Source: QYOJ01 sp043806735
Lineage (GTDB): Bacteria; Bacteroidota; Bacteroidia; Bacteroidales; FEN-979
Reading direction: 5' to 3'
NCBI GenBank assembly: GCA_043806735.1
Contig: JAZDGR010000035.1
Span: 1-23,827, forward strand
DNA: 23,827 bases
Position numbers and translations under genes: made by a program. A model generated the notes under the pieces. The model did no database searches. It worked only from the letters and a program-made list of their open reading frames with translations, and was not told where the DNA came from. Of this stretch, positions 7,674 through 14,672 are shown piece by piece (within the stretch, counting starts at the first letter, position 1; each line of letters opens with the position of its first letter).

Positions 7674-8744
7674 ATGTTCAAACAGGCTGCGGTTTGTCTG
7701 GGAATGTTTTTTTTTCTTATTGCCAATACGTTGGCTTCCGGCTGGAATGGGGATTCTCTTGCACGGTCTATACCTGCCTGGGTCACTGGAACACCCAGTG
7801 AGTTCGCCACCTACCTGAAAGAGAACTTTTTGTCTGAAGAAGAACGGGTGAGGGCCTTATATACATGGCTTGGATATTCCATCTCTTATGATCTTTCACT
7901 GATCGGGGAATCACTTCAGTATGAAAACATGGAGGAGTTTATTCTGTATACCCTGAAGACTAAAAAAGCAGTATGTCAGGGATACGCAGAGGTCTTCACG
8001 GCTGTTTGTAACAGCATGGACATCAAAGCGCTAACAGTACATGGCTACAATCGGATTGACGGAAATATCCGGACCGATCCGGGACATGCCTGGAATCTGG
8101 CGAAAATAGATGGGAAGTGGGCTCTCTTTGATCCCACCTGGGGAAGCGGTTACCTCGATGACGGTAAATATCGCCGCAGCTTTTCCTATTCTTATTTCAT
8201 GACTCCTCCTGATACGCTTCTGGAAACCCATATGCCGTTGGATCCGATATGGCAACTGAAGGACTATCCGGTTACCCATGATCAGTACCTGGATGGGAAA
8301 ACCCGGGGATCGGTTTATTACAATTACTCCGACAGCCTTGATCTGTATTTTTCACAAGATGAAATTGAACGGGCAGAGAATTCGCTACGCCGAGCCTGGC
8401 TGGATCATGCCGATCAAAGAACACTGAGCCGGATCTACCAGAAATTCTGTACCTATGTGGAAAATATCGAGTGCAACGAACAGATTACCAGATACAACGA
8501 GGCCTCAACATTGTTGCAATCGGCCATTGATAAATACAACGAATATCAGGATAAGAGAACCCGGAGAAATAGTGATCCTGCCCAACAGAAAGCTAATCTT
8601 GCCTCTACCCGTGCCTTGGTGAACCAGGCAGTCCAAAAATCGGACGACATATCCCCATGCAGATCACTTCTGAAACAGGAAATCCAGAGGTTAATCAGGC
8701 AAATCCAGGAAGTAGACACCGCGATTAAAAGCGCGCAGAAATAG
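7674..8744 (+). CDS. Exported transglutaminase-like cysteine protease-fold protein
   Basis: The 356-residue protein has an N-terminal signal peptide (about residues 1-22). A transglutaminase-like domain follows, whose catalytic triad can be read directly: Cys101 in KAVCQGYAEVF, His138 in GHAWNLAKI and Asp153 in LFDPTWGSG. The spacing fits the microbial transglutaminase-core family, whose members often act as proteases or amidases. The C-terminal 130 residues are charged and helical, with coiled-coil character, and contain no recognised domain. The protein should act in the periplasm or at the cell surface on an unknown substrate. A GAGGAGG stretch at 7634-7640 is too far upstream to serve this ATG. 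The gene is divergent from the Fe-S operon, and the decayed gene begins directly after its stop. Confidence 0.87.
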   Translation: MFKQAAVCLGMFFFLIANTLASGWNGDSLARSIPAWVTGTPSEFATYLKENFLSEEERVRALYTWLGYSISYDLSLIGESLQYENMEEFILYTLKTKKAVCQGYAEVFTAVCNSMDIKALTVHGYNRIDGNIRTDPGHAWNLAKIDGKWALFDPTWGSGYLDDGKYRRSFSYSYFMTPPDTLLETHMPLDPIWQLKDYPVTHDQYLDGKTRGSVYYNYSDSLDLYFSQDEIERAENSLRRAWLDHADQRTLSRIYQKFCTYVENIECNEQITRYNEASTLLQSAIDKYNEYQDKRTRRNSDPAQQKANLASTRALVNQAVQKSDDISPCRSLLKQEIQRLIRQIQEVDTAIKSAQK

Positions 8745-8771
8745 TTTGGGCTTTGACAAATCGTGCCCTAG

Positions 8772-10806
8772 TTAAGCAGATCTCCCATCCTGAATTTTGA
8801 CGGGCAAACTTCCCCCTATTTTCCTCCCGATGACAATGGAGCAGTCGGGCCAAATCACTACATGCAAACCATAAACAAAGTCTATGCGATCTGTGATAAA
8901 GCAGGTACACTGGTAGCCGGACCTACCGCAATGAATTTACTCTTTGGAAATGTTCCTGGAGCAAACAGAAACGACGGCGATCCTATCATCCTGTACGATG
9001 AAGAAGCTGACCGTTGGCTGGTAACTGAATTTTCCATTCCCAATTCAGGGCCGAACTATTTACTGATGGCTGTATCGGAAACCAATGACCCGACGGGCGC
9101 CTGGCATCAGTATTCATTCCAAGTGGATGCGATGCCCGATTACCCAAAATACGGGATCTGGCAGGATGGGTATTATGTGGGTGTCAACAATCCTTATCCG
9201 GCAGGGGATGATATCTTTGTCATGGAACGGGCACCCATGCTGGTGGGAGGGACCCGCCCAAATGGTCGGATTTAACAATCCCTGGCGACCCGCATCTTCC
9301 GATGGTTTTATGTGTGTTCCCCCGCTGGATAATGATGGCACTTTTGCTCCTGCAGGTTTGCCCGGACTCTTTATCGCATTTAACGACGATGCACTTGGCG
9401 GCGGATCCGATCAGTTGTGGATCTATGAGTTGGACGTTGACTGGTCCAGCCGGGTACAGGACAAAAACTGGATGGGATACCTCAGGTAGTGATGAACGTA
9501 CCTCAATACAGAAACTTCGGTTCCTATCAAACGATCGTTTGCTGCCACACGGTGAATGTCGACGGAAGCGGTCACGCTGGTGTACGCTGGTATGAGTTAC
9601 GAAGAACTACTGACAATTGGTCAGTTCGTCAGCAGGGAACCTATGCTCCTGATGCAGAGAGCCGATGGATGGGAAGTATCATGATGAATGAAAGTAATAA
9701 AATTGCCTTGGGCTATTCGGTATCAAGTTCAACTGTCTACCCAAGCATCCGGTATTGCGGACAATCTCATATCGAAAATGCGACCGCTTCAGGCATCATG
9801 GACATTCCCGAAGATACAATCTTTGTCGGTACAAATTCCCAATCGTACTATAACAGGTGGGGAGATTACTCGCTCATGTCAATCGATCCGTAGGATGTTG
9901 AAACATTCTGGTATACAAATCAATATGTCGGATCCGGGAGTAGCCGTAAGACGCGGATCGCCTCATTTCAGTTCATCACCGGACCATCTGTTACCACACT
10001 GGCTGCTTTAAACATCACAGATACATCAGCCACTCTGAATGGAACGGTCAATCCACTGGGGGATTCCACCACCTACTATTTCAAATACGGAACTTCCTTT
10101 ACCGCACTTAACGATTCCACGGATGCTCAATCAGCCGGTTCAGGAACAAACCCAATCGATGTCAGTGCGGATATATCAGGGCTTTCCAACAGCCAGATTT
10201 ATTACTTTAGACTGGTAGCAGAGAACTCCTCCGGCTCGAATGCCGGATCCACTCTCAACTTTACGACAGGTGCAACTCCCTCACTGGCTGTGGTTCCTCC
10301 TAATCAGGATGTAACAGCATCTGCAGGGAACACCGAATTTTATGTTACCGTCAATACAGACTGGACGGCTGCCAGTGATGCTTCCTGGTGTATTGTTACC
10401 CCATCGGGAATCAACAACGATACAATCTTTGCTACCTATGAAGAGAATGGAACTGGGAATGTCCGTATAGCCAACATCACGGTCTCCGGAACGGGCGTTT
10501 CTCCGCAGGGGGGTCACCGTAACCCAGGCTTCCTATCCCGTTGACGCAAATGAGTTAACCGGCACCGGGCTCTGGATCTATCCAAATCCCAACGGGGGCT
10601 CTTTCAGGATTGTACCCGCAAAGGATGAGCCCGGCAAACTGGATGTCACGATTCAGGACCTCAACGGGGTTATCATACTGAAGCAGGAGTTTATGGGAGG
10701 GAAGGAGTTTCAGATCGACCTGTCTGGTGCGCCGCAGGGACTTTACCATATCATTGTGAAAACCGAACAGAATATCCTGGTAAAGAAGCTGGTAATTATC
10801 AGGTAG
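8772..10806 (+). pseudogene. Decayed gene for a T9SS-secreted protein with Fn3-like, BACON and Por sorting domains
   Basis: A continuous homology path exists only across several breaks. It opens at 8772 after an in-frame TAG, already inside a domain (NFDGQTSPYF then NGAVGPNHYMQ), so the signal peptide and N-terminus are missing. One extra C in 9253-9255 shifts the frame. A net loss of one base (or gain of two) near 9475-9480 shifts it again before VVMNVPQYRNF. A TAG at 9891-9893 interrupts SLMSIDP/DVETFW in frame. An extra G in the G6 run at 10508-10513 shifts the frame once more. In order, the product had a beta-rich secreted domain, an Fn3-like domain (about 9990-10270), a BACON domain (about 10280-10530) and a type IX secretion sorting domain with WIYPNPNGGSF (to 10806). 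The nonsense codon and missing start argue for true decay, not only sequencing error. Confidence 0.85.
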
Positions 10807-10809
10807 TTG

Positions 10810-10850
10810 AAAAACAACCGCCAAGGTTACCCGAAGCGGTTCTCTTTTTT
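10810..10850. terminator. Bidirectional rho-independent terminator between the pseudogene and tRNA-Lys
   Basis: AACCGC at 10816-10821 pairs with GCGGTT at 10836-10841 across a 14-base loop. On the plus strand the stem is followed by CTCTTTTTT (10842-10850). On the minus strand it is followed by GTTTTT (10815 down to 10810). It can therefore serve both the rightward decayed gene, which ends at 10806, and the leftward tRNA-Lys transcript. Confidence 0.6.
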
Positions 10851-10851
10851 G

Positions 10852-10892
10852 ACTTGATACTTCTAACTTCCCGTTCTGACTTCGTACTTTGA
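10852..10892. repeat. Degenerate heptamer tandem array downstream of tRNA-Lys
   Basis: Five units beginning ACTT recur every seven bases: ACTTGAT, ACTTCTA, ACTTCCC, then a degenerate six-base GTTCTG, then ACTTCGT and ACTTTGA. The array fills the gap between the bidirectional terminator and the tRNA 3' end. It is non-coding and resembles the other period-7 array at 14535-14583 in style but not in sequence. Confidence 0.5.
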
Positions 10893-10896
10893 ACCG

Positions 10897-10969
10897 TGAC
10901 CCCGCTGGGACTCGAACCCAGGACCCCAGCCTTAAAAGGGCTATGCTCTACCGACTGAGCTACGGAGTC
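10897..10969 (-). tRNA. tRNA-Lys (anticodon TTT)
   Basis: The 73-base minus-strand sequence folds as a full cloverleaf. The acceptor stem GACTCCG pairs with CGGGGTC (one T-G pair) with discriminator A. The D arm is GCTC/GAGC. The anticodon stem TAGCC/GGCTG closes the loop CTTTTAA with anticodon TTT. The T stem is CTGGG/CCCAG with loop TTCGAGT. CCA is not encoded. A strong Bacteroidetes-type promoter lies just upstream and a terminator hairpin downstream, so it is probably transcribed alone. Confidence 0.96.
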
Positions 10970-10987
10970 AGCCTCCATTTGAGCGTG

Positions 10988-11018
10988 CAAAAGTACAATT
11001 CTTAATTTTAAATTCAAA
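10988..11018 (-). promoter_or_regulatory. Bacteroidetes-type promoter of tRNA-Lys
   Basis: On the minus strand, TTTG (11015-11018) is followed by a 19-base spacer (10996-11014) and TACTTTTG (10988-10995). This matches the TTTG-N19-TAnnTTTG consensus of the Bacteroidetes primary sigma factor exactly. The tRNA 5' end lies 18 bases downstream of the -7 element, leaving a short leader. The -33 element lies immediately beside the stop codon of the YciO-family gene (11020-11022). Confidence 0.8.
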
Positions 11019-11019
11019 A

Positions 11020-11649
11020 TCAAACCAACATCCCGGAATCTCCTAACCCCTCCCGAATAACAACCGGTTCATCGCCAGTACAATTAACCACCGTGGAGGG
11101 GATGATGCCCCCAGGTCCCGAATCGATAACGATATCCACCAGATGATTGAACCTTTCATGAATTTCCTCAGGATCGGTGGGGTATTCAAGGAACTCATCA
11201 TCCTGGTGAACCGAGGTGGTCATAATAGGATTACCCAGCATTTCAACAATTTCCAGAGGAACTTTGTGATTCGGATTCCGGATCCCGACCGTTTTCTTTT
11301 TGCTCTGGAATATTCTCGGAACGTTGTTGTTGGCATTCAGGATAAAGGTGTAAGGCCCCGGAAGAACCCGCCGCATAATTTTATACAGATGGTTGCTGAT
11401 GGGCCGGGTATAATCTGAAAGGTGCCCTAAAGAGCTGCAGATCAATGAGAAGTTTGCCTTTTCCAGCTTGATCCCTTTGATCCTCGCTACCCGCTCAACC
11501 GCCCTGGTCTGCCTGATATCGCACCCTATGGCATAGACTGTATCGGTTGGATAGATAATAACCCCACCGCTGCGAAGACATTCTAGCACAATCTTCAGTT
11601 GCCTCTCCCCGGGATTCTCCGGATGCACCCTAAGCAACATATGCGACAA
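11020..11649 (-). CDS. YciO/TsaC/Sua5-family protein (L-threonylcarbamoyladenylate synthase-like)
   Basis: The 209-residue protein matches the single-domain Sua5/YciO/YrdC family along its whole length. It shows GGVIIYPTDTVYAIGC near the N-terminus, a nucleotide-binding PGPYTFIL, VGIRNPNH, and a C-terminal STVVNCT...VVIREG. From memory it is closer to E. coli YciO than to TsaC, including an HPENPGERQ opening and a FSLICSSL segment. Family members make threonylcarbamoyl-adenylate from Thr, bicarbonate and ATP for t6A37 of ANN-decoding tRNAs. YciO itself is a poorly defined paralogue. It acts in the cytosol. Its neighbours are SRP RNA and tRNA-Lys, itself a t6A-bearing tRNA in most bacteria, and all three are on the same strand. 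Confidence 0.9.
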   Translation of the reverse strand: MSHMLLRVHPENPGERQLKIVLECLRSGGVIIYPTDTVYAIGCDIRQTRAVERVARIKGIKLEKANFSLICSSLGHLSDYTRPISNHLYKIMRRVLPGPYTFILNANNNVPRIFQSKKKTVGIRNPNHKVPLEIVEMLGNPIMTTSVHQDDEFLEYPTDPEEIHERFNHLVDIVIDSGPGGIIPSTVVNCTGDEPVVIREGLGDSGMLV

Positions 11650-11666
11650 ATTCTGATTTTACTTCG

Positions 11667-11697
11667 CGAAGATACAATGATTCCAATTTATGGCAAT
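11667..11697 (-). promoter_or_regulatory. Candidate promoter of the YciO-family gene
   Basis: On the minus strand, ATTG (11694-11697) lies 19 bases upstream of TATCTTCG (11667-11674), a one-mismatch version of TAnnTTTG. Transcription would start about 11 bases before the ATG. The -33 motif lies in the first of three tandem ten-base repeats. Confidence 0.45.
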
Positions 11698-11719
11698 CCA
11701 TGGCAATAAATGGCAATAA
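11690..11719. repeat. Three tandem copies of a 10-bp unit
   Basis: ATGGCAATCC is followed by two copies of ATGGCAATAA, head to tail. The array lies between the 3' end of the SRP RNA and the YciO-family gene. On the minus strand each unit reads TTGCCAT, so each offers a possible -33-like TTG. Confidence 0.7.
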
Positions 11720-11821
11720 AAAAAGGGTAAGGCCATTATATCGCACTGCTCAACCATCGTACCCTTGCTTCCTTCCGAACCTGGGGGAGTTGGATGGGAG
11801 CTAGTCGTATAAGGCTTACCC
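11718..11821 (-). ncRNA. ffs: 4.5S signal recognition particle RNA
   Basis: The mature RNA is about 11725-11821 (97 bases). The hallmark of the SRP domain IV tip is seen on the minus strand as CAGGTTCGGAAGGAAGCA (about 11765-11782). It contains the GGAA-type tetraloop region and the asymmetric loop that binds Ffh. The ends pair with each other (GGGTAAGCC with GGCCTTACCC), giving the single long hairpin of the small bacterial SRP RNA. The closing helix is followed by seven T residues (11718-11724), so it doubles as a terminator. The RNA pairs with Ffh to target membrane and exported proteins co-translationally. Confidence 0.93.
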
Positions 11822-11825
11822 GCTG

Positions 11826-11833
11826 CAAAGGTA
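11826..11833 (-). promoter_or_regulatory. -7 promoter element of SRP RNA
   Basis: On the minus strand, TACCTTTG is an exact TAnnTTTG match ending four bases before the RNA 5' end at 11821, as expected of a direct start. The upstream match is weak: TTTC at 11851-11854 with a 17-base spacer that includes an 11-base T tract. Confidence 0.6.
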
Positions 11834-11873
11834 AAAAAAAAAAGCTCGATGAAATCCCGATCCGATTTTTTCG

Positions 11874-11881
11874 TATGTTTG
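11874..11881 (+). promoter_or_regulatory. Candidate -7 promoter element of the DUF4199 gene
   Basis: TATGTTTG matches TAnnTTTG and lies 28 bases before the ATG at 11910. No clear -33 TTTG is present. It would be divergent from the SRP RNA promoter, the two -7 elements lying about 40 bases apart. Confidence 0.4.
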
Positions 11882-11909
11882 CTGATATCGAAACCAAAAA
11901 AACAGTAGT

Positions 11910-12446
11910 ATGGAAGAAAAAAAGAAATCCGTTGCCATGCATGGCATTACCTACGGAGCCATTACGGCAGTTGTCGTTATTGTGGTCAGCCTGTTGCTGT
12001 ACATTCTGGATCAGAACCTCAACAGAAGTGTGAACTGGATCACATTCCTGTTCCTGATTGCAGGGATTGTCTGGGGCCAGTTCGAATACAGAAACAAAGT
12101 CCTCGGAGGATATATTGCATATGGAAAAGCGTTCTCGGCGGGCTTCATGATTGCCCTGTTTTCCGGCATTTTCCTGATTCTCTACAATTTTATCTTTTTC
12201 CAATTCATCGCGCCTGGCACCATCAATGAGATCCTTGAAATGCAAAGACAAACCATTGTAGAAACCAATCCCCAGTTTACCGATGAACAGGTGGAACAGG
12301 CCATGGACATCTTCAGCCGGTTTTCTTCTCCGGTGATGCTTATCATCTTCGGATTCATTTCCCAGCTTATCATCGGCGCAATCGTGTGCCTGATCACATC
12401 TATCTTTGTTAAAAAAGAGGATCAATCACAGACTTCGACAATTTAA
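11910..12446 (+). CDS. DUF4199 family membrane protein
   Basis: The 178-residue protein has a short basic N-terminus and four hydrophobic segments: about residues 12-34, 41-57, 73-98 and 138-164. A hydrophilic loop between segments three and four is rich in Gln and Glu. The HGITYGAITAV opening, the conserved KVLGGYIAYGKAF segment and the overall length match DUF4199, a Bacteroidetes-specific inner-membrane family of unknown function. In this phylum it is commonly found immediately before a GT2 glycosyltransferase, as here with an 11-base gap. That suggests co-transcription and a link to lipid-linked glycan work. Confidence 0.85.
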   Translation: MEEKKKSVAMHGITYGAITAVVVIVVSLLLYILDQNLNRSVNWITFLFLIAGIVWGQFEYRNKVLGGYIAYGKAFSAGFMIALFSGIFLILYNFIFFQFIAPGTINEILEMQRQTIVETNPQFTDEQVEQAMDIFSRFSSPVMLIIFGFISQLIIGAIVCLITSIFVKKEDQSQTSTI

Positions 12447-12457
12447 TCCCTAGCTGG

Positions 12458-13398
12458 ATGGATATTTCTCTTGTCGTCCCTCTGCTGAATGAAGCCGAAT
12501 CATTGCCGGAGCTTTACGATTGGATTGCACGTGTGATGACAGAACATGGGTATACCTACGAAATCATTTTTATTGACGATGGAAGCCGAGACCACTCATG
12601 GGAATCCATTAAAGGTTTATCCGAAACCAATCCGTCCGTCAAAGGGATCAAGTTTCGCCGGAATTACGGAAAAGCAGCTGCTTTGAATGTCGGTTTCGCA
12701 GCGGCTTCCGGCGATGTCGTCATTACAATGGATGCCGATCTCCAGGATAGTCCAGAAGAGATCCCCGAACTCCGACGTATGATCCTTGAGGAGAACTTTG
12801 ACCTGGTATCAGGCTGGAAAAAAAAAGACACGATCCGGTCTCCAAGACTCTCCCCACCAGGTTCTTCAACTGGACCACACGGAGGATGTCGGGAATCCGC
12901 CTTCATGACTTTAACTGCGGACTCAAAGCTTACCGTAACGCGGTGGTGAAAAGCCTTGAGGTGTACGGAGAAATGCACCGGTATATCCCGGTAATCGCCA
13001 AATGGGCCGGGTTCACACGGATAGGAGAGAAGGTAGTTCAGCATCAAAAACGGAAATACGGAAAAACGAAATACGGTCCCGACCGCTTTTTAAAAGGGTA
13101 CCTCGACCTGCTTGCCATCTCCTTCGCTTCTCGTTTCGGGAAACGTCCCATGCATTTTTTTGGCCTATGGGGTACCTTGATTTTTTTGGCCGGCTTCGTC
13201 ATTGCCGGTTACCTGGCCTATGAACGGATCTTTTTCTCTGGATACAAAATGACAGACCGTCCGCTCTTTTATTTTGGATTGCTTGCCATGATCCTGGGAA
13301 CTCAGCTTTTTGTTGCCGGATTCCTTGGGGAGATGATATCCCGAAGTTCGCACGACCGGAACGCGTATCTGGTAGAACAAAAGCTTCATCTGCCATAA
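12458..13398 (+). CDS. GT2 glycosyltransferase (polyprenyl-phosphate sugar transferase type), broken by a one-base frameshift
   Basis: The N-terminal part (12458 to about 12826) has the GT2 fold signatures VVPLLNEAESLPEL, IIFIDDGSRDHS and the metal-binding TMDADLQD (residues 90-97). The frame then breaks in an A9 run at 12818-12826. Adding one A restores RHDPVSKT-LPTRFFNWTTRR and joins the second part, which holds SGIRLHDFNCGLKAYR and two C-terminal membrane helices. The restored length is 313 residues, normal for this family, whose members load sugars onto polyprenyl phosphate. The break may be a sequencing error in a homopolymer, a recent mutation, or tolerated by slippage, since A-AAA-AAA is a classic slippery heptamer in the correct frame for a -1 shift. 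As read, without slippage, translation ends at 12949. Confidence 0.85.
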
Positions 13399-13412
13399 CC
13401 GCGAACAGGGTA

Positions 13413-14564
13413 ATGAAGACTCCCGGAACAGTAGTGATTATCGGTTCGGCCCACCCGCTGAGGGGTGGGCTTGCCGCTTATAATGAGCGGTTGGCAAGAG
13501 AATTTCAGGACGGAGGAGCTTCCGTGACCATTTACTCCTTCAGGTTGCAATACCCTTCCATCCTTTTTCCCGGTAAAACGCAATATTCCACAGAACCGAC
13601 TCCCAATGGGATTGACATCAAGACTGTGATCAATTCAGTCAACCCAATCAACTGGATCAGGGTTGGCAGGGAGATCAGAAAGCTAAAACCCGACCTGGTC
13701 ATTGTAAAATTCTGGATTCCCTTTATGGCTCCATGCCTGGGGACCATCTGCCGGATCATCCGGAAAAACAGACATTCCCGGATCATCAGCATCCTCGATA
13801 ACATCATTCCCCATGAAAAACGACCGGGCGACAAAGTTTTAGCGAAATATTTTGTCAATTCGGTCGATGGATTCGTTACTATGTCGCGTTCCGTATTGGA
13901 GGAGTTGTCTCTATTTGACCGGGATAAACCGAAAGTTTTCTGCCCTCATCCGCTCTATGATCACTTTGGCGATCTCATTTCCAAAATGGATGCAAAGCGG
14001 GCGCTTGAACTGGACGAATCCTGGAATTTTATCCTCTTTTTTGGTTTCATCCGCGAATACAAGGGGCTTGATCTCCTGCTGAAAGCATTTGCTGACCCGC
14101 GTTTCCGGGATATGAAAGTGAAATTACTGGTCGCAGGAGAATTTTATTGCGATCCGAAACCATATCTTGATCTAATCAACCAGATTGGCTTGAACGAATT
14201 CGTGGTTCTTAGCAACGAGTTTATCCCCGACAGTGCAGTGGCTAACTACTTTTGTGCTGCTGATGTGGTGGTTCAGCCTTATAAAAGCGCTACTCAGAGC
14301 GGAGTTACCCAGATTGCATACCATTTTAATAAACCGATGATCATCACAAATGTGGGCGGACTATCCGAGTTTGTCCCGGATGGGAGAGCCGGATATGTAG
14401 TGAAACCCGATCCGGAAGAAATTGCCTCTGCAATTCTGCAGTTTTACAGTGAGAACAGGGAGAAAGAGTTTTCAGCTGAGGTGGCAGCAGAGAAAGAAAA
14501 ATATTCCTGGAGCAAAATGCTGCAGGCCATTGAAGAGACGTGGGACGAGGGACGTGAGACGTAG
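13413..14564 (+). CDS. GT4-type (GT-B fold) glycosyltransferase
   Basis: The 383-residue protein has an N-terminal Rossmann half with a glycine-rich IGSAHPLRGGLAAYN loop (residues 10-24). Its C-terminal half shows ILFFGFIREYKGLDLLLKAF and VGGLSEFVPDGRAGYVVKPD, the donor-binding signature of family GT4 retaining transferases. It has no signal peptide or membrane helix, so it acts at the cytosolic face of the inner membrane on a lipid-linked acceptor. It follows the GT2 gene by 14 bases and precedes the heptose genes. The last codons (EETWDEGRET) and the stop lie in a seven-base tandem array, so the original C-terminus may have been replaced. Confidence 0.88.
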   Translation: MKTPGTVVIIGSAHPLRGGLAAYNERLAREFQDGGASVTIYSFRLQYPSILFPGKTQYSTEPTPNGIDIKTVINSVNPINWIRVGREIRKLKPDLVIVKFWIPFMAPCLGTICRIIRKNRHSRIISILDNIIPHEKRPGDKVLAKYFVNSVDGFVTMSRSVLEELSLFDRDKPKVFCPHPLYDHFGDLISKMDAKRALELDESWNFILFFGFIREYKGLDLLLKAFADPRFRDMKVKLLVAGEFYCDPKPYLDLINQIGLNEFVVLSNEFIPDSAVANYFCAADVVVQPYKSATQSGVTQIAYHFNKPMIITNVGGLSEFVPDGRAGYVVKPDPEEIASAILQFYSENREKEFSAEVAAEKEKYSWSKMLQAIEETWDEGRET

Positions 14565-14583
14565 GACGTAAGATGTAAGACGT
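14535..14583. repeat. Seven-unit heptamer tandem array at the 3' end of the GT4 gene
   Basis: Consecutive seven-base units of the form RRGACGT read gagacgt, gggacga, gggacgt, gagacgt, aggacgt, aagatgt and aagacgt. The array begins inside the GT4 coding region and contains its TAG stop (14562-14564), then runs on into the intergenic space. Confidence 0.75.
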
Positions 14584-14611
14584 AAGAGAATATGAGAGTA
14601 TGAGCGTTTCC

Positions 14612-14672
14612 CTTAATGACTTTAATGACCATAATTACTTTAATGACTTAAGTGACCATCATGACGAATGAC
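14612..14672. repeat. Six-unit nonamer tandem array overlapping the hddA start
   Basis: The nine-base period of the TTTAATGAC type holds exactly from 14612 to 14665, followed by a shorter GAATGAC. Most units contain ATG in one frame. The sixth supplies the hddA start codon at 14661, and the fifth contains a TAA/GTG variant. An in-frame run of repeat-encoded codons from the ATG at 14616 stops at TAA 14649-14651, ten bases before the gene start. Confidence 0.7.

Noticed and set aside
11736..12425. 229-codon minus-strand open frame over the DUF4199 gene and SRP RNA
   Set aside because: It spans an RNA gene and mirrors a recognised plus-strand family; its composition is that of an antisense shadow.
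12886..13398. Second half of the GT2 as a separate membrane protein gene
   Set aside because: It lacks its own catalytic core, and its N-terminal residues continue the GT2 family alignment across the A9 run, so it is the broken remainder of one gene.
10852..14672. CRISPR array
   Set aside because: The repeats are 7-14 bases with no unique spacers of 30 bases or so, and no cas gene is present.
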